Below, in pieces: positions 55,519 through 63,981 of a stretch of DNA of 64,000 bases. Both the position numbers and the translations under genes were made by a program. The notes under the pieces were generated by a model that saw only the letters and a list, made by a program, of their open reading frames with translations, did not search any database and was not told where the DNA came from. Source of the DNA: Sutcliffiella horikoshii (GTDB lineage Bacteria; Bacillota; Bacilli; Bacillales; Bacillaceae_I). Each line of letters opens with the position of its first letter. Within the stretch, counting starts at the first letter, position 1. The stretch lies in contig NZ_VTEV01000008.1 in the NCBI RefSeq assembly GCF_008180725.1, positions 62,001-126,000 of the forward strand, given 5' to 3'.

Positions 55519-55650
55519 CGGTTGATTTCCGTTTCAGGCGCTTCGCTTGCCTGCGGGCGGTCCGTGAGCCTCCTCGCTACGCTGCGGGGTCTCACCTGTC
55601 CCTTCCTCCCGCGGGCGTCTGCGCGCCTTCCACTCCAATCAACTTAGATA
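55519..55650 (+). repeat. MITE-like repeat, copy 5 (diverged core)
   Basis: CGGTTGATTTCCG, CGCTTCGCTTGCC, GTGAGCCTCCTCGC, GCGGGGTCTC and CCAATCAAC mark the same core as the other copies, with GC-rich substitutions. Open frames across it are not genes. Confidence 0.75.
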
Positions 55651-55676
55651 TCCCATCCACGAATAGCTACTATTAT

Positions 55677-56720
55677 TTATAATTCATCAAATCCGTTGTC
55701 TACTACGTTTACTTTCGTGTATTGTCTGGACTTTTGTTCGAAGAAGTCGGACTTTCCTAGGTCAACGTCTTCGTATGCTTTAATCCATTTCAAAGGATTG
55801 GTGCGGTAGCCTTCAAAAGGGCGCTTGAAACCAAGTTGATGGGCACGGACGTTGGCATAAAATTTAATATATGCTTCCACATCTTCCAGTTCAATCCCTG
55901 CAAATTGATCACCGATAATATGTCTTGCCCACTCAATCTCCAGTTGTGCCGCCTCTTGAAAAGTCTCCTCCACAAATAGTTCCAGTCTATCTGTGTTGTG
56001 TTCTGGATATTCTTGAAGCACCTCTTTGAAGATTTTCACAAACAAATCCACGTGAATTTGTTCATCCCTGTTAATGTAATTGATCATCGTACTGGAAGAG
56101 ACCATTTTTTGATTTCTCGCCAGGTGATAAAAGAATGCAAAGCCTGAGTAGAAGAAGAGGCCTTCCAAGATCACATCATACACAATGGACTTTAGCAAAT
56201 TTTCTACCGAGGGTGCTTCAGAGAATGCTTTGTATCCATCGGTAATAAAGTCATTTCTTTTTCTAAGGATGGGTTCTGTTCGCCAGTAATCAAACACTTC
56301 TTCTTGTTTCTTTCTCGGCACAAGGCTTGATAGGACGTAGGAGTAGGAATGGTTATGGATTACCTCTTGCTGAGCTAACATAATCATTAAGGCGTTTAGA
56401 CTGGAATCGGTCAAATAGTCCGCCACTTTTCCCGCATAGTCTGTCTGAATGCTGTCAAGAAGTGCAAGGAGTCCGATAATTTTTAAGAATGCCTCCTGTT
56501 CCTGTGGAGACAGGTGAGGAAACTGCTTGATATCTTGGGACATATTTATTTCAAATGGCGACCAAAAGTTGGCGAGCATTTTTTTATATTTTGGATAAGC
56601 CCATGAAAATGCGACATCGTCCCAATTTAAGACATTGGAGCTTTTTCCGTTTATGATTTTGGTCGATCTATTTGGTGCATCCACATCCATTAAGATGCGT
56701 GTGTTTAGGTGAGCACTCAT
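55677..56720 (-). CDS. nrdF: Ribonucleoside-diphosphate reductase, beta subunit
   Basis: The radical-generating class I subunit has 347 residues. Metal ligands appear in LLDSIQTDYAG, AQQEVIHNHSYSY, LEGLFFYSGF and NRDEQIHVDLF, and the C-terminal tail ends NVVDNGFDEL for binding the alpha subunit. The ATG follows AAAGGAGA. No nrdI gene is next to it, which is more like class Ia than Ib; the symbol is by convention. Confidence 0.93.
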   Translation of the reverse strand: MSAHLNTRILMDVDAPNRSTKIINGKSSNVLNWDDVAFSWAYPKYKKMLANFWSPFEINMSQDIKQFPHLSPQEQEAFLKIIGLLALLDSIQTDYAGKVADYLTDSSLNALMIMLAQQEVIHNHSYSYVLSSLVPRKKQEEVFDYWRTEPILRKRNDFITDGYKAFSEAPSVENLLKSIVYDVILEGLFFYSGFAFFYHLARNQKMVSSSTMINYINRDEQIHVDLFVKIFKEVLQEYPEHNTDRLELFVEETFQEAAQLEIEWARHIIGDQFAGIELEDVEAYIKFYANVRAHQLGFKRPFEGYRTNPLKWIKAYEDVDLGKSDFFEQKSRQYTKVNVVDNGFDEL

Positions 56721-56766
56721 ATTTCATTCTCCTTTTTAGTTTGCTGAGTTCATGACTGATATCTGA

Positions 56767-59028
56767 CTAACTTGAACATGATTCACATTCCTCTAAATCT
56801 GAAGAGGTGGATCGCACGTAGTAAGTTGTTTTCAATTTTTGCTTCCATGCATCAAGGTGAAGTTCAAGTAGAGCTTTGGCCTTCACAGTGTTCGTTACAT
56901 AGAGATTAAAGGAAATGGCTTGGTCGATATGCTTTTGCCTTGCTGCATTCTGGGCAATGCTCCAGTGCTGATCAATATGATAAGCCGATTTATAAAACCA
57001 GGTTGTCTCTGCATTAAGGTCAGGTGCCGTAACTGGAATCTTGTAATCTTTTTTCTCTTCTGAATACACTTTAAGGAAAATAGGATCAATGCTAGCCGTG
57101 CTACCGGCAATGATGGATGTGGTCGCATTGGGGGCAACCGCCATAAGATAACCGTTTCGGACCCCGTAATTGGTCACTTGTTCTTGAAGTTTTTTCCAAT
57201 CTAGATTTGAGTCTGACCCATAATTCCGTTTATGGAAGTACTCACCGGTTTGCCAATCAGAACCTTCAAACGCAGGATATGATCCTTTTTCTTTTGCGAG
57301 AAGTGAGCTTGCTTGGATCGTGTAATAGGCAATTTTTTCGTAAAGCTCGTTTGCATAGTGCACTGCCTCGGTGGATTCCCATTTAATCCCTTCTAGGGCT
57401 AGCAAATGATGCCAACCGAATGTCCCCAATCCAACGGCACGATATTTTTCATTGGTCATCTTTGCCTGTAGTACAGGTATGATGTTCAAATCAATAACAT
57501 TATCAAGCATCCGAACTTGAATGGGAATAAGGCGTTCCAGTTGGCCTTCTTTCACAATCCGAGCAAGGTTAATGGAAGATAAATTACATACGACAAAGTC
57601 ACCGGGGGTTTTAACAGTTATGATAGAGCCATTCTCTACATATTGCGTTTTCGTTGTGGTGGCACTTTGATTTTGTGTAATTTCCGTACATAAATTCGTG
57701 CAATAGATCATTCCTTTATGATGGTTTGGATTCATTCTGTTCACTTCATCACGATAAAACATGAATGGACTGCCAGTTTCCAGTTGCCCCTTCATGATTG
57801 CTTTCATAATTTCAATGGCCGGCACTTTTTCTTTTGGGAGCGCAGGGTGATTGACACATTCCTTATATTTTTCTCGGAAGCTGCCGCTACCTGTATTCTC
57901 ATCAAAATAGTCCTCTAGTGAATAACCCATTAATTGCCTGACTTCATGTGGATCAAATAAATACCAGTCTCCTCTGTTTTCTACCTGCTCCATAAAAATG
58001 TCAGGAATACACACCCCAGTGAAGAGGTCATGTGTACGCATACGTTCATCCCCATTGTTGAGCTTACTGTCTAGAAAAGAAAAGATGTCTTTATGCCACA
58101 CATCTAGATAGACTGAAATGGCCCCTTTTCGCTGACCTAGTTGATCGACACTTACGGCCGTATTGTTCAATTGTTTCATCCATGGAATCACTCCACTTGA
58201 AACGCCTTTGAAGCCACGAATATCACTGCCCCGACTCCGTATTTTTCCAAGATAGACACCAAGGCCACCACCGGATTTTGAAAGATTAGCAATGTCTGTA
58301 TTACTGTCGTAAATCCCTTGCAAGCTGTCATCAACTGTATCAATAAAGCAGCTTGAGAGCTGTCCGTAAGTTTTTCCAGCATTGGCAAACGTCGGCGTGG
58401 CAACAGTCATATACAAATTGCTTAATGCCCAATAAGTTTCTTTCACATAATGTAATCTGTTGTGCTCTTCTTTTTGCATAAGGGTCATGGCAATAATCAT
58501 GAATCGTTCTTGAGGCAATTCGAGTAAACGTTTATGATGATCCCGTGTTAAATAGCGGTCGGCTAACGTTTTAAGTCCGATATAGGTAAATAGATAATCT
58601 TTTTCAGGTTCAATGAAAGCCTCTAATTCTTTAATGTCATCAGGTGTGTATGCTTGAAGAATTTGAGTTTGATAGATTTTTTGTTCTGTTAAGCTTTTGA
58701 TCAATGAATAAAAATCGGTATAGGGTTTAGTGATCTTCCTGTTTTGACACACTTCTAGCTGTAGCTTTTTTGATAGTAGCCGTGATGCGACATAGGTCCA
58801 GTCTGGTTCAAGTTCGTCCACATGATTGAGAGCTTCTAGAATTAGTTGGTTTGTAAGTTCATGTTGATTGGATTGAAGGAGCAGTTTGTCCATAATCTTT
58901 TTAGCTTTTTGTAAAAAAGCGTTCGTATCTAGCATTGGAAACTCTGATAAAACAGTTTCTATAAGTTTCTGGTAATCTTGAAAGTTAGGTGCATTTTCTG
59001 TAGGTTCAGTCTTGGTATGTAAGGTCAT
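56767..59028 (-). CDS. nrdE: Ribonucleoside-diphosphate reductase, alpha subunit
   Basis: The catalytic class I subunit has 753 residues. LSSCFIDTVDDSLQGIY holds one redox cysteine, NLSKSGGGLGVYLGKIRSRG lines the substrate site, NLCTEI has the thiyl-radical cysteine, and the tail ends in ECESCSS, the C-terminal cysteine pair. It reduces ribonucleotides to deoxyribonucleotides. I start at ATG 59028; a GTG three codons upstream is an alternative. A cobalamin riboswitch precedes the operon, suggesting a B12-dependent NrdJ elsewhere. Confidence 0.94.
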   Translation of the reverse strand: MTLHTKTEPTENAPNFQDYQKLIETVLSEFPMLDTNAFLQKAKKIMDKLLLQSNQHELTNQLILEALNHVDELEPDWTYVASRLLSKKLQLEVCQNRKITKPYTDFYSLIKSLTEQKIYQTQILQAYTPDDIKELEAFIEPEKDYLFTYIGLKTLADRYLTRDHHKRLLELPQERFMIIAMTLMQKEEHNRLHYVKETYWALSNLYMTVATPTFANAGKTYGQLSSCFIDTVDDSLQGIYDSNTDIANLSKSGGGLGVYLGKIRSRGSDIRGFKGVSSGVIPWMKQLNNTAVSVDQLGQRKGAISVYLDVWHKDIFSFLDSKLNNGDERMRTHDLFTGVCIPDIFMEQVENRGDWYLFDPHEVRQLMGYSLEDYFDENTGSGSFREKYKECVNHPALPKEKVPAIEIMKAIMKGQLETGSPFMFYRDEVNRMNPNHHKGMIYCTNLCTEITQNQSATTTKTQYVENGSIITVKTPGDFVVCNLSSINLARIVKEGQLERLIPIQVRMLDNVIDLNIIPVLQAKMTNEKYRAVGLGTFGWHHLLALEGIKWESTEAVHYANELYEKIAYYTIQASSLLAKEKGSYPAFEGSDWQTGEYFHKRNYGSDSNLDWKKLQEQVTNYGVRNGYLMAVAPNATTSIIAGSTASIDPIFLKVYSEEKKDYKIPVTAPDLNAETTWFYKSAYHIDQHWSIAQNAARQKHIDQAISFNLYVTNTVKAKALLELHLDAWKQKLKTTYYVRSTSSDLEECESCSS

Positions 59029-59059
59029 CTCTTCCACGCTCCACTTCGTTTAAAATAAA

Positions 59060-59304
59060 GGCTCTGTTAAACACCGCTGTTGATGTACGCACTAGGCTTC
59101 GCTTTCCTAGGGGCGTTTGGGGAGCCTCCTCGGAAAAGCGCCTGCCGGGGTCTCCCCTAAACGCCATCTCCCTCAGGACAAGGAAGGCTTCGACAGCGAA
59201 ACATCGCACGAAGAAAATGCGTAGCATTTTCGAGGAGTCTTCGCCTATTGCTCCAATCAACAGCTAGGTAGCTGCAAAAATCAAGAGTAGGGTTATACAG
59301 AGCC
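59060..59304 (+). repeat. MITE-like repeat, copy 2 (full length, with 8-bp target duplication)
   Basis: The ends are GGCTCTGTTAAACACC and, inverted, GGCTCTGTATAACCC. AAAATAAA lies directly at both sides (59052-59059 and 59305-59312), a perfect 8-bp target duplication derived from the T-tract of the riboswitch terminator. A segment of about 57 bases containing GAAAATGC-GTA-GCATTTTC is inserted in the core relative to copy 1. Confidence 0.88.
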
Positions 59305-59461
59305 AAAATAAAAAAATCCACTCAATGGTTGAGTGGATCAAACGATCATAGATAGAAGGAAAGAATGCAGGGAGGGGTTCGTAAAGAAATAGGTGAAGGG
59401 TATCACCAAAAATCAAAGAAAACCCTGTTCTGCTTTTACCATGTTCTATGTATCGTTTCAT
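59264..59461 (-). CDS. Possible 65-residue ORF in the cobalamin riboswitch leader
   Basis: On the minus strand ATG follows GGGAG with an eight-base spacer and begins MKRYIEHGKSRTGFSL. The frame crosses the terminator hairpin (DRLIHSTIEWIFLFW) and ends inside the MITE copy, so its C-terminus is younger than the rest. The membrane-like end may only reflect the T-tract. I consider a real gene unlikely but not excluded. Confidence 0.2.
   Translation of the reverse strand: MKRYIEHGKSRTGFSLIFGDTLHLFLYEPLPAFFPSIYDRLIHSTIEWIFLFWLCITLLLIFAAT
59308..59340 (-). terminator. Terminator of the cobalamin riboswitch leader
   Basis: On the minus strand ATCCACTCA and TGAGTGGAT form a 9-bp stem followed by TTTTTTTATTTT. 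It lies about 150 bases after the aptamer and 270 bases before nrdE. Confidence 0.85.
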
Positions 59462-59489
59462 CTTCTCAACTCCCGAAGAAAAGAAACTA

Positions 59490-59660
59490 AATCGGTAAAG
59501 GCAGGTCTCCTGACTCGTGCTTCTTCCTATTCTGAGCCTTCCCATACAAGAGCCGTTAAGCGTTCATGTACAGTGGTTTCTCAAAATCGTCTGCACTTAC
59601 AGTTGCGGGGACAGTTCCGGATTCTCACCGGATTCCCTATTAAGTCTATAAAAAGACACC
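59490..59660 (-). promoter_or_regulatory. Cobalamin (B12) riboswitch upstream of nrdEF
   Basis: On the minus strand the order is AAAGGTG, AATAGGGAATCCGGTGAGAA, TCCGGAACTGTCCCCGCAAC, TGTAAGTGCAGACGA, GGGAAGGC, GAAGCACGAGTCAGGAGACC and TGCC, the hallmark cobalamin riboswitch including the B12 box. With the terminator downstream, B12 should switch off this B12-independent reductase. Such wiring is known where a B12-dependent NrdJ can replace it. Confidence 0.95.
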
Positions 59661-59797
59661 TTTAACGTAGAATGTCGAAATACTATATGTAGTTGTTAAG
59701 TTATCAGAAATCGTCTATATATGGTATGAATAAGAACGATAGTACTATCATAAAGGAATCACAAACAAATGGCAAGACATTTTATGGAGGGTTCGAC

Positions 59798-59827
59798 GTG
59801 AAGGCGGAAAATCCTGCCGGGGTCTGA
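59798..59827 (+). CDS. Nine-codon ORF running into a terminator
   Basis: GTG follows TGGAGGG with good spacing and encodes MKAENPAGV before a TGA in the loop of the terminator hairpin. It could be a leader peptide, or the 5' stub of a deleted gene whose terminator remains. Only the ribosome site supports it. Confidence 0.25.
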   Translation: MKAENPAGV

Positions 59828-59845
59828 CCCCGGCAGGATTTTTTT
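59808..59845. terminator. Strong bidirectional terminator
   Basis: AATCCTGCCGGGG and CCCCGGCAGGATT form a 13-bp perfect stem with a five-base loop and T-tracts on both strands. It ends the STAS gene on the minus strand. Confidence 0.92.
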
Positions 59846-60671
59846 ATTGTTCCTGTAATATTTGCGCAATAGAACCGCAGATTTGAATGTCTTTTAGGTT
59901 GAGGCCGGAGGTGATGAATTGTAGGCTGAGTTCTGGTCGCAGGCCTGTTATGATTGGTGTAATGCCGATTAGTTTGAGAGATCGAATCAGTAGATCCATG
60001 GTGTGCAGAACTGTTTCGTCTAACCGATAAACACCTGAAAAATCAATGATAAGGTTGGATATTGCAAGGTTCTTGCTTTTTTCCAGTGTTTCTTCTATCA
60101 ATATTCCAGCGCGAACCTCATCAATTTCTCCCACAAGTGGCAGTACCCCTAACCCTTTTTGTAAAGGGACTATTGGAATGGATAGTCGAATGTAGGAAGC
60201 CTTTGTTTCTATCAATTTCTGTTCAGTAGCAATAGAGAAGGCATGACTGAATCCATAGACAATAATATTGAAGATTTCATCTATTAGAATAAAAATATCT
60301 GTAATCTGGTTCATGTTAAGCCCATCTTGGAGACCTTCCCTTTGAATAAAGGCCCATAGACATTTTTTATATAACGTCATATTAGAAAGTGTTTCTTCAA
60401 GTGATCCGCCAGACTTCACAGATATGAATCCTACAGATTCTCCCCATTCTTTGGCACGGTCTAAGACTTTATTTTCAGGGTCTTGGACATATTCGCCCAA
60501 AAATACTACTAATATTCCAAAGATTTCCTTTATCTGAAACTCAATGGATTCCTCTCGATAATGCGGTACATTAGGATAAGCATTTTGAATTTCCAATAGC
60601 ATGCTGGCAGCGACTTCATTCTGCGAATCTATTAATTTTTGACCTATAAGGTAGTGGGACGTCTTAGTCAT
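59844..60671 (-). CDS. RsbR-like STAS domain protein
   Basis: The 275-residue product has an N-terminal helical, globin-like domain and a C-terminal STAS domain (SIPIVPLQKGLGVLPLVGEIDEVRA...LIIDFSGVYRLDETVLHTMDLLIRSLKLIG). It belongs with RsbR paralogues of the stressosome that control sigma-B. DETVLHTMD lies where the second phosphorylatable Thr of RsbRA is found. No rsbS, rsbT or rsbU is next to it. Confidence 0.83.
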   Translation of the reverse strand: MTKTSHYLIGQKLIDSQNEVAASMLLEIQNAYPNVPHYREESIEFQIKEIFGILVVFLGEYVQDPENKVLDRAKEWGESVGFISVKSGGSLEETLSNMTLYKKCLWAFIQREGLQDGLNMNQITDIFILIDEIFNIIVYGFSHAFSIATEQKLIETKASYIRLSIPIVPLQKGLGVLPLVGEIDEVRAGILIEETLEKSKNLAISNLIIDFSGVYRLDETVLHTMDLLIRSLKLIGITPIITGLRPELSLQFITSGLNLKDIQICGSIAQILQEQ

Positions 60672-60838
60672 GGTAAGATCCTTTCTTAATTCCAGTTGTA
60701 CTTTATTATCTATTTTAATTTAAAGTCCAAAAGATGTATATCTTTTACTAGGTAAGAATAGGAAATAAGCAGTATTTTTGGCTAATTGTCCTAAAAAGAG
60801 GTATAATTTTTTAATATTGAATTTATAGGAGTGTTAAT

Positions 60839-61741
60839 ATGGAAAGAGTTCAGTTAGCAGAAGATGTTTCCCTGTCTAGAATTGTTCATGGAATGTGGCG
60901 TTTGAATGATTGGGGTTACAGCAATGCAGAGGTTGTGGATTTTATAGAAGACTGTTTGGATCTAGGCGTTACGAGCTTTGATCATGCAGATATCTACGGT
61001 AATTACACAGTGGAAGAGAAATTTGGCGAAGCACTAACGTTAAAGCCATCCTTAAGAGAAAAGATTGAAATAGTGACAAAGTGTGGAATCAAGTTGATTT
61101 CCTCCAATAGACCGGAGCATAAAATCAAATATTATGATACAGGCAAAGAGCACATCATTCAATCTGCAGAACGATCATTAATAAATTTCCAAACAGACTA
61201 TATTGATGTCTTATTAATACATAGACCAGACCCAATGATGGATCCAAGTGAAGTGGCTGAGGCATTCACTCAGTTAAAAAGAGAAGGAAAGGTAAAACGT
61301 TTTGGCGTATCCAACTTTGCTCCTTCACAATTTAAGCTGCTCAACTCCTACTTAGACGAACCGTTGGTGACAAATCAAATTGAAATTGCGGCTACTCATT
61401 TGGAACACTTTGAAAAAGGTACTATCGAACAGTGTCAAATGGATCGAATTTCTCCAATGGCATGGTCGCCTCTAGGCGGAGGAAGTATCTTCACTAGTAC
61501 AGATGACAATGTTAGTCGAGTGAGAAATGTGTTAGAGAAAATACAAGGTGAAACTGGTGCAACATCCATGGACCAGGTTCTATATGCTTGGTTATTAACG
61601 CACCCTGCTAAAATTATTCCGATAGTTGGCTCAGGAAAGATAGAAAGAGTGAAGTCGGCGGTTTCATCATTGAATATCGAACTTTCTAAACAGCAGTGGT
61701 TTGAAATTTTAGAAGCGTCTAAAGGAAAAGAAGTAGATTAA
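60839..61741 (+). CDS. Aldo-keto reductase (YcsN-like)
   Basis: This 300-residue NADPH-dependent oxidoreductase has the catalytic tetrad Asp and Tyr in FDHADIYGNYTVEE, Lys in VTKCGIK and His in LLIHRPDP, and the cofactor region MAWSPLGGGS plus IVGSGKIERV. It is close to B. subtilis YcsN and E. coli YdhF. The physiological carbonyl substrate is unknown. The gene is flanked by its own terminator. Confidence 0.92.
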   Translation: MERVQLAEDVSLSRIVHGMWRLNDWGYSNAEVVDFIEDCLDLGVTSFDHADIYGNYTVEEKFGEALTLKPSLREKIEIVTKCGIKLISSNRPEHKIKYYDTGKEHIIQSAERSLINFQTDYIDVLLIHRPDPMMDPSEVAEAFTQLKREGKVKRFGVSNFAPSQFKLLNSYLDEPLVTNQIEIAATHLEHFEKGTIEQCQMDRISPMAWSPLGGGSIFTSTDDNVSRVRNVLEKIQGETGATSMDQVLYAWLLTHPAKIIPIVGSGKIERVKSAVSSLNIELSKQQWFEILEASKGKEVD

Positions 61742-61762
61742 CTTTCATTATATTTTAATAAT

Positions 61763-61793
61763 AAAAAACCAGGACGATTGTCCTGGTTTTTTA
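61763..61793 (+). terminator. Terminator of the aldo-keto reductase gene
   Basis: AAAAAACCAGGAC and GTCCTGGTTTTTT form a perfect stem with a T-tract. Confidence 0.9.
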
Positions 61794-61827
61794 TGTAGGT
61801 AATAACCATAATTTGGCTTTTATTCCA

Positions 61828-62058
61828 CTAAAATTTTAACTGGTTGTTTCGTTTTTTCATATGTTTTTTATAGATATCCGAAAAAAACATCATTCCTATA
61901 AAACCAAAAATCAAATAGGATAAATTAAAATACAATGCTGGATCAATTCTAATATGATCGCCACCGGCAGCAACCTTAATTATTTGATAAGAGTCCAAAG
62001 CCAGTTTTGCAACAATAAGAACAAATATTGCTACGATTACCCTCCATAGTAGTTTCAT
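61828..62058 (-). CDS. Small two-helix membrane protein (76 aa)
   Basis: MKLLWRVIVAIFVLIVAKLALDS forms the first helix and ALYFNLSYLIFGFIGMMFFSDIY the second, followed by the basic tail KKHMKKRNNQLKF. The ATG has a GGAGGGG ribosome site. No family was recognised. Confidence 0.6.
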   Translation of the reverse strand: MKLLWRVIVAIFVLIVAKLALDSYQIIKVAAGGDHIRIDPALYFNLSYLIFGFIGMMFFSDIYKKHMKKRNNQLKF

Positions 62059-62367
62059 TTAAACCCCTCCATTAATTGCATGAAAAATTTTCTATTTGTA
62101 AATGCTATAAAAGTTAAAATAATGGGTAATTAAAAATAGAAATCAGTTGTTAAATATATCAAATTTTTAAAAGTAAAACAACCCGACTTTCGGTCTTTTT
62201 ATTGTGTATTATAACAGGTGTAAGGAAAATGGTCTATCATAAATCACTTTACATAAATAAAAATACGCCGTAGAATGAAAAAAGTCGCCTTTTGTCGATT
62301 CAAAGGGGAAGTCTCCAATGTTTGAAGAGAGAAATTTTATTAGTATAACAAAAGGGAGGATTTCGAT
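62059..62367. other. Intergenic region without a gene
   Basis: This 309-base gap separates the 76-residue gene from the symporter. It is A/T-rich. A weak hairpin, CCGACTTTCGG with T residues near 62190, is the only structure noticed. It should hold the symporter promoter, which I could not place. Confidence 0.4.
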
Positions 62368-63624
62368 GTGAAAATGACATTGACGAAGAAAATAATTATT
62401 GGTCTTATCTTAGGTATTCTAGTTGGTCTTGCATTAAATGTTTATGCACCATCTTTATTTGAACCATTAGATACATATTTGTTCCAACCACTAGGGAAAA
62501 TCTTTTTAAACCTCATTACAATGCTGGTTGTTCCAATCGTACTAATCTCTATTACTCTAGGAGTGGTAGGACTTGGGGATACGAAAAAGCTTGGTAGTAT
62601 CGGTCTGAAAACCATTCTTTTCTTCCTTATCACAACTTGTATTGCCATTACCATCGGACTTACACTTGCTTCCGTTATTCAACCAGGCCTTGCCGGTGAC
62701 TTTGAAAGTATGTTAGTTGATGAATTGGCTGAAGAGGATACACCTGAAAAAGCTCCCCCGGTTATGGAAACATTATTAAACATTATTCCAACAAATCCAA
62801 TTAAAGCAATGGCAGAAGGGGAAATGCTGCAAATTATTTCATTTTCCGTCTTACTTGGATTTGCCATCAATGCTTTAGGTGAAAAAGCGGGTAAGGTAAA
62901 AACTTTGCTTGAACAAGCGAATGATATCGTAATGCTGCTAGTAAATATCGTAATTAAAACAGCTCCTTATGGGGCATTCGGTTTAATTGCCTCAGCAGTT
63001 GGCGGACTGGGGTTAGATGCTATCAAAGCAATGGGAGCATACTTTTTAGTCGTCATTTTAGCCTTATTTATACATTTCTTCGTCACATATGGAATTGCAT
63101 TATTCTTACTCGGAAAAATCAATCCAATTATTTTCTTTAAACGATTTATTCCTGCTATGAGTGTCGCTTTTAGTACATCAAGTAGTAACGCAACATTACC
63201 GATGTCCATGGATGTCGCTCAAGAAAACCTGGGTGTGCCAAAAAGGATCAGTAGCTTCGTACAACCATTGGGTGCAACTATTAATATGGATGGCACGGCA
63301 ATCATGCAAGGTGTTGCCACCGTGTTTATTGCTCAAGTGTACGGTATTGATTTAACTTTGACACAGCTTCTGACGGTCGTTGGCTTAGCTGTTGTGGCGA
63401 GTATCGGTACAGCTGGTGTTCCAGGGGTAGGGTTCATCCTTCTTGCCATGGTACTAGGACAGGTCGGCCTTCCGGTTGAAGGAATTGCCTTAATATTAGG
63501 TATAGACCGTTTACTAGATATGACTAGAACAGCTGTCAATATTACTGGAGATGCCGCTTGTGCTTATATTGTGGCAAGATCTGAAGATGGAGAAGTTAAA
63601 ATACCTAAAGAACAAAGAATATAA
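62368..63624 (+). CDS. Dicarboxylate/amino acid:cation symporter (DAACS family)
   Basis: This 418-residue secondary transporter imports glutamate, aspartate or C4-dicarboxylates with Na+ or H+. Family signatures are AFSTSSSNATLPMSMDVA in the first re-entrant hairpin, ATINMDGTAIMQGVATVFIAQVYG, and the C-terminal DRLLDMTRTAVNITGDAACAYIVA. It starts with GTG behind GGGAGG; the adjacent ATG is followed at once by a stop codon. The exact substrate cannot be read from sequence. Confidence 0.93.
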   Translation: MKMTLTKKIIIGLILGILVGLALNVYAPSLFEPLDTYLFQPLGKIFLNLITMLVVPIVLISITLGVVGLGDTKKLGSIGLKTILFFLITTCIAITIGLTLASVIQPGLAGDFESMLVDELAEEDTPEKAPPVMETLLNIIPTNPIKAMAEGEMLQIISFSVLLGFAINALGEKAGKVKTLLEQANDIVMLLVNIVIKTAPYGAFGLIASAVGGLGLDAIKAMGAYFLVVILALFIHFFVTYGIALFLLGKINPIIFFKRFIPAMSVAFSTSSSNATLPMSMDVAQENLGVPKRISSFVQPLGATINMDGTAIMQGVATVFIAQVYGIDLTLTQLLTVVGLAVVASIGTAGVPGVGFILLAMVLGQVGLPVEGIALILGIDRLLDMTRTAVNITGDAACAYIVARSEDGEVKIPKEQRI

Positions 63625-63627
63625 ATC

Positions 63628-63668
63628 AAAAGCCATTCCAGATAGAAAATTTGGAATGGCTTTTTTTT
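63628..63668. terminator. Bidirectional terminator between symporter and SMR genes
   Basis: AAAAGCCATTCCA and TGGAATGGCTTTT form a 13-bp stem with T-tracts on both strands. Confidence 0.9.
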
Positions 63669-63981
63669 ATTGTGCTAACTTCAGACCAACAACACCGATT
63701 ATGATCAATGAAAGCAAAAAAATGCGAATTCTATCTTTAGATTCATGAAAGAAAATCATTCCAAGAAGTACACTGCCCGCCGAACCTATTCCCGTCCAGA
63801 CAGCATAAGCAGTTCCCATTGGTATTTCTTTTAAGGCAAGGGAAAGAAAATAAAAGCTAGACAAGCCAATTACAACAAAACAAATAGAAGGAATAAGTCT
63901 TTTGAAACCTTCTGCTAATTTTAGTGATGCAACTGCCCCAATTTCACAAATGCCAGCTATAGTAAGAAAAATCCATGCCAA
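63667..63981 (-). CDS. SMR family efflux protein
   Basis: This 104-residue, four-helix transporter has the proton-coupling Glu in TIAGICEIGAVASLK and the GTAYAVWTGIGSAGSVLLGMIFF signature of the small multidrug resistance family. Such proteins export guanidinium or quaternary cations as dimers. It starts with TTG behind GGAGGGG. A partner SMR gene could lie beyond the right edge, as Bacillus often encodes them in pairs. Confidence 0.9.
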   Translation of the reverse strand: MAWIFLTIAGICEIGAVASLKLAEGFKRLIPSICFVVIGLSSFYFLSLALKEIPMGTAYAVWTGIGSAGSVLLGMIFFHESKDRIRIFLLSLIIIGVVGLKLAQ

